NCBI RefSeq assembly: GCF_012726175.1
Contig: NZ_JAASAD010000001.1
Coordinates: 372,001 to 436,000, forward strand
Reading direction: 5' to 3'
Length of the DNA stretch: 64,000 nucleotides
Source of the DNA: Micromonospora sp. HNM0581
GTDB lineage: Bacteria; Actinomycetota; Actinomycetes; Mycobacteriales; Micromonosporaceae
In this document: positions 56,063 through 64,000 of the stretch, piece after piece
Numbering within the stretch: position 1 is the first letter of the stretch
Layout of the letters: each line of letters opens with the position of its first letter
Translations under genes and position numbers: made by a program
The notes under the pieces: model-generated
Told to the model about the DNA's origin: nothing
What the model saw: only the letters and a program-made list of their open reading frames with translations
Database searches by the model: none

Positions 56063-57412
56063 TCAGCAGCGGGAGACGGTGAGTTCCGCCGCGAGCCCGG
56101 CCCGGTTGTCGGCGATCGCCTCACCGTAGACGCTGAGCAGACCGGCGGCTGTGCGGTGCCAGGAGAAGGCCCCGGCGTGCCGGGCAGCACCGACGGACAA
56201 CTCCGTGCGTCGGGCCCGGTCGGGCAGAAGGCGGGCCAGCGTACGCGCCCAGTCCGACGGGTCGTGTCCGTGCACCAGCACCCCGCTCACCTGGTCGCGA
56301 ACCGCAGTGACCAGTCCGCCGACGGCGGCGGCCACCACAGGTGTACCGCAGGCCTGCGCCTCCAGCGCGACCAGACCGAAGGATTCGTTGTACGACGGCA
56401 CCGCGACCAGATCCGCCGCCTGGTACAGCAGGGGCAGTTCCGCGCCGGTACGCGGGGGCAGGAAGTGCACCCGGTCGGTGACGCCGAGCGTCGCCGTCAG
56501 CTCGATCAGCGCGGTGGGCCGATCCAGCCCGGTGCCGCTGGGGCCGCCGCAGATCACCACCGAGACCTCTCGGGCCAACGCGGGATCCTGTGCCTGCAGG
56601 GCGGCGATCGCCCGGATCAGTACGTCGGGCGCCTTCAACGGCTGGATCCGCCCGACGAAAGCGACAAGGTGGCCTCGGGCCGGCAGGCCCAACCGGATCC
56701 GGGCGGCGGTCGTGGCGGCGTCCCGATCACCGGCGGCGGGACGGAAGCGATCCAAGTCCACGCCGGGCTCGACCACGGTGACCCGGGTGGGGTCCGCGTC
56801 GTACCGGCCGATCAGGTCCTGCGCCTCGACCCGGGTGTTCGCCACCAGCCGGTCCGCCTCCGTGACCACCTGTTCCTCGCCGATCAACCGAGCCTTCGGC
56901 TCCGGCCGGTCGCCGGCGGCCAGCTGCGCGTTCTTCACCTTGCCCAGGGTGTGCGCGGTGTGCACCAGTGGCACTCCCCAACGGTCCTTGGCCAGCCAAC
57001 CCACCTGGCCGGAGAGCCAGTAGTGGGAGTGGACGAGGTCGTAGTGGCCTGGCGGGCGGGCCGCTTCGGCGCGCAGCACCCCTGCGGTGAACGCGCAGAG
57101 CTGACCGGGCAGTTCCTCCTTGGTCAGGCCTTCGAGCGGGCCGGCCATCACGTGCCGGACGGTCACCCCCGGAGCCACCTCCACCACCGGCGGCAGGTCA
57201 CCCGAGGTGGCCCGGGTGAAGATTTCGACCTCGACGTTCGCCTCGGCCAGTCGCCGCGAAACCTCCAGGATGTAGACGTTCATCCCGCCCGCGTCCCCGG
57301 TACCCGGTTGGTGCAGCGGTGAGGTGTGTACCGACACGGTCGCGATCCGCCGGGGTCGTGGCCACGGCAGCGCAGCTCGTTGACGACCGACGCCGGTGTG
57401 CTCTCTCGCCAC
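56063..57412 (-). CDS. mshA: D-inositol-3-phosphate glycosyltransferase MshA
   Basis: 449 residues, GT4 family. N-domain: [20 protein letters not shown], donor side [32 protein letters not shown] and EX7E in [20 protein letters not shown]. It joins GlcNAc from UDP-GlcNAc to inositol-3-phosphate, the first step of mycothiol synthesis in the cytoplasm. The start is at 57412; 188 bases separate it from the divergent SDR gene. Confidence 0.95.
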   Translation of the reverse strand: MAREHTGVGRQRAALPWPRPRRIATVSVHTSPLHQPGTGDAGGMNVYILEVSRRLAEANVEVEIFTRATSGDLPPVVEVAPGVTVRHVMAGPLEGLTKEELPGQLCAFTAGVLRAEAARPPGHYDLVHSHYWLSGQVGWLAKDRWGVPLVHTAHTLGKVKNAQLAAGDRPEPKARLIGEEQVVTEADRLVANTRVEAQDLIGRYDADPTRVTVVEPGVDLDRFRPAAGDRDAATTAARIRLGLPARGHLVAFVGRIQPLKAPDVLIRAIAALQAQDPALAREVSVVICGGPSGTGLDRPTALIELTATLGVTDRVHFLPPRTGAELPLLYQAADLVAVPSYNESFGLVALEAQACGTPVVAAAVGGLVTAVRDQVSGVLVHGHDPSDWARTLARLLPDRARRTELSVGAARHAGAFSWHRTAAGLLSVYGEAIADNRAGLAAELTVSRC

Positions 57413-57600
57413 GTCCGCTCCCTATGCCACGATCGATGCCGTGCCCGCACTGCCGGCGCTCCTGCGTCAACGCTGCCTACCGCGTGTCATCTTCCCGATC
57501 GCCGACGGGAAATACGTCGGGCAGGCGCTCGGGCGTGACCGACCTCATGGCGGCCGTGCCGCCCGCCGCCCGCCGGCCGGCCGGGAGCGAGAATGGCCGG

Positions 57601-58365
57601 ATGAGTCGTGTCGCGATCGTCACCGGAGCATCGAGCGGAATCGGCGCCGCCACCGCCCGGCGGCTTGCCGGTGAGGGTTTCCACGTGCTCGCCGCAGCAC
57701 GCCGTACCGACCGGCTGATCGATCTGGTCGCGGAGATCACCGCCTCTGGCGGCTCCGCCACCGCGGTGGGCTGTGACGTCACCTCCGACGAGTCGGTGGC
57801 CGGCCTCGCCGAGGTCGCGCAGCAGGCCGGCGGGCCGGTGACCCTCCTGGTGAACAACGCGGGCGGTGCTCGGGGCCTCGATCCGGTGGAGTCCGGCGCG
57901 GTCGAGGACTGGCAGTGGATGTACGACGTGAACGTGCTCGGTACCTTGCGGGTGACCCAGGCGCTGCTGCCGGCGCTCGAAACCTCCGGTTCCGGCACGA
58001 TCGTCGTCGTCTCGTCGACCGCCGGATTGACCGTCTACGAGGGCGGTGGCGGCTACACCGCGGCAAAGCACGCACAGACCGCGATCGCCGGCACGTTGCG
58101 GTTGGAGCTGTGCGGACGTCCGGTGCGGGTGATCGAGATCGACCCGGGCATGGTGAAGACCGACGAGTTCTCGTTGACCCGTTTCGGTGGGGACGTCGAG
58201 CGGGCGGAGGCGGTCTACGCCGGTGTCGCCGAGCCGCTGCTCGCCGAGGACGTCGCCGACTGCGTCGCCTGGTGCGCCACCCGACCACAGCATGTGAACG
58301 TGGACCGGCTCGTGGTCCGGCCGCTGGCCCAGGCCGCGCAGCACAAGGTGCACCGGACGGGCTGA
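57601..58365 (+). CDS. SDR-family oxidoreductase
   Basis: 254 residues from ATG 57601. Classical SDR: VAIVTGASSGIGAATARRL (TGxxxGxG), NNAGG, a Ser in VVVSSTAG, and the YxxxK of GGYTAAKHAQ near residue 155. Its place between mshA and murB corresponds to Rv0484c. It is probably an NADP-dependent serine-type dehydrogenase (YdfG-like), but the substrate is unproven. Its stop overlaps the next ATG (TGATG). Confidence 0.9.
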   Translation: MSRVAIVTGASSGIGAATARRLAGEGFHVLAAARRTDRLIDLVAEITASGGSATAVGCDVTSDESVAGLAEVAQQAGGPVTLLVNNAGGARGLDPVESGAVEDWQWMYDVNVLGTLRVTQALLPALETSGSGTIVVVSSTAGLTVYEGGGGYTAAKHAQTAIAGTLRLELCGRPVRVIEIDPGMVKTDEFSLTRFGGDVERAEAVYAGVAEPLLAEDVADCVAWCATRPQHVNVDRLVVRPLAQAAQHKVHRTG

Positions 58366-59159
58366 TGGTGGCGCCGGCCTCCCGGCCGCTCGGTGTGGTC
58401 ACCCGGGGTACCACCGCCGCAAACCGGCTGCGGCGGGTGGACAACTGGGTCACGGAGACCTGTGCCGACCCGTTGCGTGCCGCGCCGGATCCGCTGGTGG
58501 TGGATCTCGGCTACGGCGCGACCCCGGTGACCGCGGTGGAGTTGCGGGACCGGCTCGCCGCCCGCGTCCGGGCGGATGTGCGGGTCGTCGGGTTGGAGAT
58601 CGATGCGGGACGCGTCGCCGACGCCCAGCCGGCCGCCAACCCGCCCGGGCTCACTTTCGCCCGAGGCGGCTTCGAGCTGGCAGGTCTGCGCCCTGCCCTG
58701 GTCCGCGCGTTCAACGTGCTACGTCAGTACGACGAGAGCGAGGTTGCCGGCGCGTGGGACACGATCCGCGCCGGGCTGGCACCGGGCGGGTTGCTCGTCG
58801 AGGGGACCTGTGACGAGGTGGGACGCCTCGCCGGATGGGTGCTGCTCGACGCCGACGGACCACTGTCGCTGACGCTGGCCGCCCGGCTGACGACCCTGCG
58901 TTCCCCGGCTGCGCTGGCCGAGCGGCTGCCGAAGGCGCTGATCCACCGCAATGTGCCGGGTGAGCGGATCCACGACCTGCTCCGGGAGCTCGACGATGCC
59001 TGGCACGCCGCCGCCGGCTACGCGCCCTTCGGCCCTCGCCAACGATGGCTGCGTACCGTGTCCACCGTCCACGCCCGGGGTTGGCCCGTCCTCGACCGTG
59101 CCCGTGCCTGGCGCCGTGGCCGCCTGACCGTCCCCTGGACCGCCATCGCCCCCGCCTAG
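58365..59159 (+). CDS. SAM-dependent methyltransferase-like protein
   Basis: 264 residues; the ATG at 58365 shares a base with the upstream stop, so it is coupled to the SDR gene. Rossmann region: PLVVDLGYGATPVTAVELRD (motif I, GYG in place of GxG), VVGLEIDAGRVADAQ and NVLRQYDESEVAGAW. The rest is less typical. It may act on an unknown small molecule. A longer frame upstream is the SDR gene in another phase. Confidence 0.75.
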   Translation: MVAPASRPLGVVTRGTTAANRLRRVDNWVTETCADPLRAAPDPLVVDLGYGATPVTAVELRDRLAARVRADVRVVGLEIDAGRVADAQPAANPPGLTFARGGFELAGLRPALVRAFNVLRQYDESEVAGAWDTIRAGLAPGGLLVEGTCDEVGRLAGWVLLDADGPLSLTLAARLTTLRSPAALAERLPKALIHRNVPGERIHDLLRELDDAWHAAAGYAPFGPRQRWLRTVSTVHARGWPVLDRARAWRRGRLTVPWTAIAPA

Positions 59160-59203
59160 GGCGCAGACCACGAACGTTCACCGGTCGGACGACGGCCAAC
59201 GGG

Positions 59204-60286
59204 TCAGAGAGTGCAGTTGATCAGTACGGGTTCGGGGTGCAGGGTGACGCCGAAACGGGTCTGGACGCCATCGCGGATCGCACCGGCCAGCACGAGCAGG
59301 GCCCGTGTGGTGGCGGTGCCGGTGGGGTTGGTCAGGGCGAGGGTGTGCTTGGTGGAGATGGCTGTGCCCTCGGGACCGGGATGCCCCTTGCCGAAGCCGG
59401 CCTTCTCGATCAACCATGCCGCGCTGACCTTGACCTTCCCGTCGGCTCCGGGCCACGCCGGTGGTTCACCCACCTCGGCGGCCCGCTGCCTGAGCTGTCC
59501 GTACGCCGCAGCGTCGAGGACCGGGTTGGTGAAGAACGAGCCGACGGAGCGGGTGTCCGGGTCACCCGGGTCGAGCACCATGCCCTTGCCGGCGCGCAGT
59601 CCCAGCACCGTGGCCCTGGCCTGGGCCAGCGGCACCCGGACGCCGACCTCGACGCCGAGCGCCCGGGCAAGTTCCGCGTAGCGCACCGGGCCGGACAGGG
59701 GCGAGCGGGTCAGCCGGAAGTCCACCGAGAGCACCACCCAGCGCTCGCTGTGCTTGAAGATGCTGGACCGGTACGCGAAGCCGCAGTCGGCCGCCTCGAC
59801 CTGCCCGACCGTCCCGGCCACCCGGTCGTAGACCTGCACGGCGGTGATGGTCTCGGCGACCTCCTGCCCGTACGCCCCGACGTTCTGGATCGGGGTGGCG
59901 CCGGTCGAGCCGGGGACACCGGACAGGCACTCCAACCCCGACCAGCCGTTGCGTACCGTCGCGGCAACCAGTTCGTCCCATGGCTCGCCTGCCTCGACGC
60001 GTACCGTCACGGTCTGCTCGTCCTCGGTGAGCACCCGCAGGCCCCTCGACCGGACGAGGACCACCGTTCCGGAGAAGCCACTGTCGCCGATCACCACGTT
60101 GCTTCCGCCGGCGAGCAGCAGGATTTGCGTTCCCGCTTGGCGTACCTGGTTCACGATCTCGTCGGCGCTGGTGGCGGTGACCACGCGCTCAGCCGGCCCA
60201 CCGAGGCGCAATGTGGTGTATTGCGCCAGATCGCCGGTGGTGGCGCGTTGGGTGGCGGATGTCGGCTGGGCGTAGACGTCGGACAC
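59204..60286 (-). CDS. murB: UDP-N-acetylenolpyruvoylglucosamine reductase
   Basis: 360 residues from GTG 60286. FAD-binding part: LLLAGGSNVVIGDSGFSGTV, GLECLSGVPGSTGATPIQNV, GAYGQEVAETI, FAYRSSIFKH, then the C-terminal lobe with the proton-donor Ser in VGSFFTNPVLDA and WLIEKAGFGKG. It reduces enolpyruvyl-UDP-GlcNAc to UDP-MurNAc with NADPH in peptidoglycan synthesis. Type I MurB with the extra loop. The convergent methyltransferase stop is 45 bases away. Confidence 0.95.
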   Translation of the reverse strand: MSDVYAQPTSATQRATTGDLAQYTTLRLGGPAERVVTATSADEIVNQVRQAGTQILLLAGGSNVVIGDSGFSGTVVLVRSRGLRVLTEDEQTVTVRVEAGEPWDELVAATVRNGWSGLECLSGVPGSTGATPIQNVGAYGQEVAETITAVQVYDRVAGTVGQVEAADCGFAYRSSIFKHSERWVVLSVDFRLTRSPLSGPVRYAELARALGVEVGVRVPLAQARATVLGLRAGKGMVLDPGDPDTRSVGSFFTNPVLDAAAYGQLRQRAAEVGEPPAWPGADGKVKVSAAWLIEKAGFGKGHPGPEGTAISTKHTLALTNPTGTATTRALLVLAGAIRDGVQTRFGVTLHPEPVLINCTL

Positions 60287-60356
60287 GCCTCTCACCCTAG
60301 GCTGAGGGGTAGCCGTGGCACCTACTGGTGGCCCGGTCACCCCCGGGAGGATGGCG

Positions 60357-61121
60357 ATGAGCAGATTGCACGGTACGAAGGACTTCTGGATCGGCGCGCT
60401 CCGGGCGGAGGGCCCGGCGTTCGCCGCCGCGGTGGCCGAGGCGCCGCCCGAGACACCCGTGCTGTCCTGCCCCGGTTATACCGTGACCGACCTGACCCGT
60501 CACCTCGCCGGCATCTATCGGTGGGTCCACGACGTCGCTGGTTCGGGTGAGTCGGCCGCACCGCAGGACAGTGCGCCAACGCCGGTCGAGTCGGTGGCGG
60601 GTGTCACCGTCGTGCAGCAGTGGCAGCAGGCGTACGACGAACTGATGGCGCTCTTCGAGTCCCTCGATCCGGAGGCTCCGGCGTGGAACTGGGCTCCCCA
60701 GCCGAAGAGGGCCGGTTTCTGGCCGCGCCGGATGGCGCACGAGACGGCGGTGCACCGCTGGGACGCCCAGCTCGCCATCGCCGCGGGTGAACCGATCGAG
60801 GCCAAGCTCGCAGCCGACGGGGTGAGCGAGGTGCTGGACACGTGGCTGCCGGCTGGCCGGCGCCGGGCGGGCGGCCCGTGGATGGGTGTGGTCCGGCTGA
60901 CCGCCACTGACGCCGACCAGGAGTGGTATCTGCGCCTGCGCGGCGAGGGGGTCGCCCTGCTCGACACCGGAACCATCCTCGACCACGACGACCACCACGC
61001 CCGGGTACACGTCACCGGCACCGCCAGCGACCTGCTGCTGGCGCTGTGGGGACGGGTCAGTTTCGACACCCTGACGGTCGCGGGTGACCGCACTCTGCTC
61101 GACGGAGTCCGCACCGCCTGA
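60357..61121 (+). CDS. Mycothiol-dependent maleylpyruvate isomerase-type protein (DinB-like)
   Basis: 254 residues from ATG 60357, six bases after GGAGG. The N-terminal DinB-like four-helix bundle has a His in LTRHLAGIYRWV and HETAVHRWDAQLA, the metal site of the mycothiol-dependent family. A C-terminal SCP2-like part (LLLALWGRVSFDTLTVAGD) completes it. Such enzymes use mycothiol as cofactor or substrate, in line with mshA nearby. The exact reaction is unknown. Confidence 0.82.
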   Translation: MSRLHGTKDFWIGALRAEGPAFAAAVAEAPPETPVLSCPGYTVTDLTRHLAGIYRWVHDVAGSGESAAPQDSAPTPVESVAGVTVVQQWQQAYDELMALFESLDPEAPAWNWAPQPKRAGFWPRRMAHETAVHRWDAQLAIAAGEPIEAKLAADGVSEVLDTWLPAGRRRAGGPWMGVVRLTATDADQEWYLRLRGEGVALLDTGTILDHDDHHARVHVTGTASDLLLALWGRVSFDTLTVAGDRTLLDGVRTA

Positions 61122-61138
61122 CCTCCTCCCAACCTCGT

Positions 61139-61195
61139 TGATCATGAGGTTGGCGGCAGAGTCGATCTCGCCAGTTGCCGCCAACCTCATGATCA
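61139..61195. repeat. REP-like perfect inverted repeat (20-bp arms)
   Basis: TGATCATGAGGTTGGCGGCA (61139-61158) and its exact complement (61176-61195) flank a 17-base loop. The left arm has a near-perfect partner at 13779-13801. It lies 18 bases after the upstream gene and may also terminate it. Confidence 0.8.
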
Positions 61196-61247
61196 GTCGG
61201 CGCGGGTGGACGGTGGGTCGGTCGGGGCGATTCCGTGGCGGGAGCCG

Positions 61248-61307
61248 AGAGAGCGCTCTCTTGACATGACCCCGGGGTGGACTGCAGGCTACGAGAGAGC
61301 GCTCTCA
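61248..61307 (+). promoter_or_regulatory. Beta-glucoside operon promoter with two LacI-type operators
   Basis: Operator 1, AGAGAGCGCTCTCT (61248-61261), and operator 2, AGAGAGCGCTCTCA (61294-61307), are palindromes 46 bases apart. Between them are a perfect -35 TTGACA (61261-61266) and, after 18 bases, a weak -10 CAGGCT (61285-61290). A LacI protein bound to both would block the promoter. The core GAGCGCTC is also in CebR operators. The likely repressor is the LacI gene at 63068. Confidence 0.75.
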
Positions 61308-61350
61308 GAACCCTCCCACCACCCCGACCTGAGAGGGGTCATCAGACAAA

Positions 61351-61678
61351 ATGGGCACATTCCCGCGTCACCGCCGCACGGCGGTCGCTCTGGCCACCAT
61401 CGCCTGCCCCGCCTGGATGACCGGCGTGATCGAGAGCAACGCAGGGCCGGAGGCCAAGGGCAAGTGGGACATCGCCCGGGTGCCGGGCAACGGCGGCAAC
61501 TGGGGCGGAGAACCCGACCGTCCAGCTGTCGTTGCGAGCCCTGTCCGACGGCTACTACCAGGACATGTCCCAGGTGTTCACCGGCACGGCCATCGCCACG
61601 CTGCCACTGTTACTGGTGTTCGTCCTGTTCGGCCGCCAGATAATCGGCGGGATCATGGAAGGTGCGGTTAAGGCGTGA
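61351..61678 (+). pseudogene. Deletion-fused remnant of a cellobiose-type ABC transporter operon
   Basis: ATG 61351 opens a signal-like start (MGTFPRHRRTAVALAT). Directly after it comes an internal piece of a CebE-like sugar-binding protein: ACPAWMTGVIESNAGPEAKG then KWDIARVPGNGGNWGG. At about 61508 the frame changes and the C-terminus of a CebG-like permease follows: [52 protein letters not shown] and a stop at 61676-61678. The middle of the binding protein, the whole CebF permease and most of CebG are gone. The last stop still overlaps the GTG of the glucosidase gene, as in an intact operon. Confidence 0.8.
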
Positions 61679-63048
61679 CTGAGTTGCGATTTCCGGAGAA
61701 CTTCCTCTGGGGTGCGGCCACTGCGGCGTACCAGATCGAGGGTGCGGCCCGTGACTTCGGGCGCGGCGAATCGATCTGGGACACCTTCAGCCGTACCCCC
61801 GGCAAGGTGTATGCCGGCCACACCGGTGACGTCGCCTGCGACCACTACCACCGCTACGCCGACGACGTCGCACTGATGGCGGAGCTGGGGTTGCAGGCGT
61901 ACCGCTTCTCGGTGTCCTGGCCCCGCGTCCAGCCCGACGGCAGCGGCCCGGTCAACCCGCGCGGTCTGGACTTCTACGACCGCCTGACGGATGCGCTTCT
62001 CGGCCGGGGGATCGAGCCGATCGTGACGCTCTACCACTGGGACCTGCCGCAAACGTTGCAGGATCGGGGCGGCTGGACCAGTCGCGACACCGCCGAGCAC
62101 TTCGCCACCTACGCCTCCGCCGTGTACGCCCGCCTGGGTGACCGGGTCGGCACCTGGACCACGCTCAACGAACCGTGGTGCTCGGCGTACCTCGGCTACG
62201 GCAACGGCGTACACGCTCCGGGAGTGCGGGACGCGGGTGCCGCCTTCACCGCCGTACACCATCTGCTGCTCGCGCACGGCCTGGCCGTCCAGACACTGCG
62301 CGCCGCTGGCGCCGACCGTGTCGGGGTCACGCTCAATCCCGCCGACGTACGCCCCGCCGATCCGGACAGCGCAGCCGATGCCGCCGCCGTACGCCTGGTC
62401 GACGGCCTACACAACCGGATCTTCCTTGATCCGCTGCTGGTCGGCGGGTACCCGGACGATGTTCGCGAACATGTCGCGCGGATCGTCGAGCCCACCTTCG
62501 TGCGGGACGACGACGAGAAGTCGATCGCAGCGCCCATCGACCTGCTCGGCATCAACTACTACGCGCCGACCTACGTCGCCGGTCGACCGGACGGTGCCGG
62601 TGGCGGCGGAGCGTACCCGGGCACCGAGGGGGCGGTGCAGTTCCTGGATCCGGTCGGGCCGCTCACCGACATGGGCTGGATGATCGAACCAGCCGGGCTG
62701 ACCCGGTTGCTGGAACGCATCGCCACCGACTACCCGGCGGTACCGCTGCTGATCACCGAGAACGGTGGCGCCTTTCCGGACGAGCCCGCCACTGACGCGA
62801 GCACCCCGGTTCGGGACACCGACCGGATCGCCTACCTCGACGGTCACCTGCGCGCCGCCCACGAGGCCATCGCCCGGGGCGTCGACCTGCGGGGCTATCT
62901 CGTATGGTCGTTGCTTGACAACTTCGAGTGGGCCGAGGGGTACCGTAAGCGATTCGGCATCGTGCACGTCGACTACCTCACTCAGCGGCGTACACCGAAG
63001 TCCAGCGCCCGGTGGTACCAGGAGGTGATCTCCCGGAACGGGCTGTGA
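61675..63048 (+). CDS. GH1 beta-glucosidase
   Basis: 457 residues from GTG 61675, overlapping the remnant permease stop (GTGA). Glycoside hydrolase family 1: [19 protein letters not shown] start, acid/base Glu166 in TTLNEPW and nucleophile Glu362 in LITENGGAF, plus [16 protein letters not shown]. Cytoplasmic hydrolysis of cellobiose and aryl beta-glucosides. With its transporter destroyed, it needs another route for substrate. Controlled by the operators at 61248-61307. Confidence 0.93.
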   Translation: MTELRFPENFLWGAATAAYQIEGAARDFGRGESIWDTFSRTPGKVYAGHTGDVACDHYHRYADDVALMAELGLQAYRFSVSWPRVQPDGSGPVNPRGLDFYDRLTDALLGRGIEPIVTLYHWDLPQTLQDRGGWTSRDTAEHFATYASAVYARLGDRVGTWTTLNEPWCSAYLGYGNGVHAPGVRDAGAAFTAVHHLLLAHGLAVQTLRAAGADRVGVTLNPADVRPADPDSAADAAAVRLVDGLHNRIFLDPLLVGGYPDDVREHVARIVEPTFVRDDDEKSIAAPIDLLGINYYAPTYVAGRPDGAGGGGAYPGTEGAVQFLDPVGPLTDMGWMIEPAGLTRLLERIATDYPAVPLLITENGGAFPDEPATDASTPVRDTDRIAYLDGHLRAAHEAIARGVDLRGYLVWSLLDNFEWAEGYRKRFGIVHVDYLTQRRTPKSSARWYQEVISRNGL

Positions 63049-63067
63049 CGAGGTGGTGGTTTCTCCG

Positions 63068-64000
63068 ATGGCGGGGGCGCAGCGTCCGACCCTGGAAGCG
63101 GTGGCACGGCGGGCCGGTGTGTCCCGGGCCACCGTCTCCCGGGTGGTCAACGGCTCGACCACGGTCGCCGAGCCGATTCGGGAGGCGGTCCGCGTGGCGG
63201 TCGCCGAGCTGGGCTACGTGCCCAACCTGGCCGCACGTACCCTCGTCACCCAACGGACCGACTCGATCGCTCTGGTGATGCCCGAGGAGGCCACCCGGGT
63301 CTTCTCCGACGACCAGGTCTTTCCCGGCATCATCCGTGGCGCCGCACAGGAGTTGGAGACCGCCGACAAGCAGTTGGTGCTGATGCTTGCCGGCTCGCCG
63401 GCCGGGCACGAGCGGGTCGCCCGGTACACCACCGGGCGGCACGTCGACGGGGTGCTGTTCGCCTCGCTGCACGGGGCCGATCCGCTGCCCGCCCGGCTGG
63501 CGGCGCTTGGTATTCCGGTGGTGTGCAGCGGCCGGCCACTCGACGGGGCGGACATTCCCTACATCGACGTCGACCATGTCGGCGGGGTCACCCGGGCGGT
63601 CCAGCACCTGATTGACGGCGGGCGACGCCGGATCGCCACCATTGCCGGGCCGCAGGACATGGTCGCCGGCATCGAGCGACTCACCGGTTACCGGGACGCG
63701 ATGGCCGCCGCGGGGCTGCCGGTTGTGGTGTCGGCGGGCGACTTCACCCGCGAGTCGGGAGCGGCGGTGATGCGCGAGCTACTCGCCGCCCACCCCGACC
63801 TGGACGCCGTCTTCGCCGCTTCGGACCTGATGGCCCACGCTGCTCTGCGTACGCTGCGCGGGGCGGGGCGGCGGGTACCCGAGGACGTGGCGGTGATTGG
63901 CTTCGACGACATCGAGACCGCCGCTTACACCGACCCGCCGCTGACCACCGTCCGGCAACCGATAGTGGAGCTGGGCCGGCAGGGCACCCGGCTGTTGCTC
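63068..64000 (+). CDS. LacI-family transcriptional regulator (cut by the window end)
   Basis: 311 codons from ATG 63068 to the last base; the C-terminus is missing. The LacI helix-turn-helix is PTLEAVARRAGVSRATVSRV with hinge VAELGYVPNLAARTL, then a periplasmic-binding-type sensor (VIGFDDIETAAYTDPPLTTVR, typical of CebR/MalR). Probably the repressor that binds the twin GAGAGCGCTCTC operators upstream. GTGs at 63053 and 63056 are possible starts; GAGG lies near them. Confidence 0.88.
   Translation, partial: MAGAQRPTLEAVARRAGVSRATVSRVVNGSTTVAEPIREAVRVAVAELGYVPNLAARTLVTQRTDSIALVMPEEATRVFSDDQVFPGIIRGAAQELETADKQLVLMLAGSPAGHERVARYTTGRHVDGVLFASLHGADPLPARLAALGIPVVCSGRPLDGADIPYIDVDHVGGVTRAVQHLIDGGRRRIATIAGPQDMVAGIERLTGYRDAMAAAGLPVVVSAGDFTRESGAAVMRELLAAHPDLDAVFAASDLMAHAALRTLRGAGRRVPEDVAVIGFDDIETAAYTDPPLTTVRQPIVELGRQGTRLLL

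Overview
The window is GC-rich (most codons end in G or C), has no introns and is densely coded. It carries mycothiol genes (mshA, a mycothiol-dependent isomerase-type protein), the rex-hemA-hemC-hemD-hemB operon, an ECF sigma factor of the BldN type, senX3-regX3 and a 33-residue bS22-type ribosomal protein. Together these point to an actinobacterial chromosome, most likely a member of the Micromonosporaceae (Micromonospora-like). No rRNA, tRNA, CRISPR array, insertion sequence or prophage was seen. The window looks like conserved chromosomal core with accessory patches at the left end (0-13 kb) and right end (61-64 kb).

Layout. 0-13 kb: an HTH regulator, a membrane-anchored protein with repeated His-x-His-Pro motifs, a RecQ helicase with a phosphoribosyltransferase-like tail, a lipoprotein, a sortase-type surface protein, a glycerophosphodiesterase, a K+ uptake pair, a Ser/Thr kinase with a cellulose-binding-like sensor domain, a spermidine-synthase-like membrane protein and a coiled-coil cell-wall peptidase-like protein. 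13.8-18.2 kb: a minus-strand signalling operon (receiver-PP2C phosphatase, CHASE3 histidine kinase, response regulator, inositol monophosphatase family protein). 18.3-30.4 kb: an M28 peptidase, Smr and TPR proteins, a ROK kinase, an ABC-F ATPase, a BON-methyltransferase fusion, a cyclase/NB-ARC/TPR regulator, an FmdB zinc ribbon, a lytic transglycosylase and a double GNAT.

30.4-61 kb: a long block whose gene content matches, from memory, Mycobacterium tuberculosis Rv0482-Rv0512 and the Streptomyces rex-hem-bldN region. It holds haem synthesis under Rex control, HAD and glutaredoxin proteins, bldN with its anti-sigma gene, an acyltransferase/epimerase pair, bS22 and an excisionase-type HTH, proline dehydrogenase, a YgiB/YgiC-like pair, a sugar isomerase, Ppx/GppA, regX3-senX3/phoU, phosphoglycerate mutase, mshA, an SDR, a methyltransferase and murB. 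61-64 kb: a beta-glucoside utilisation locus (twin LacI-type operators, a transporter reduced to a fused remnant, a GH1 beta-glucosidase and a LacI regulator cut by the window end).

How the parts work together. Redox state (Rex) is tied to tetrapyrrole synthesis, and phosphate state (SenX3-RegX3-PhoU) to a divergent promoter with PHO-box-like repeats. Development is represented by bldN/rsbN, with a translationally coupled upstream small ORF and a possible BldN-type promoter before rsbN. The most notable anomalies are the deletion-fused cellobiose/beta-glucoside transporter remnant, the kinase with a CBM2-like ectodomain that has lost its aromatic binding face, the small ORF coupled to bldN, and a lipoprotein plus ATP-grasp pair that recalls E. 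coli ygiB-ygiC.
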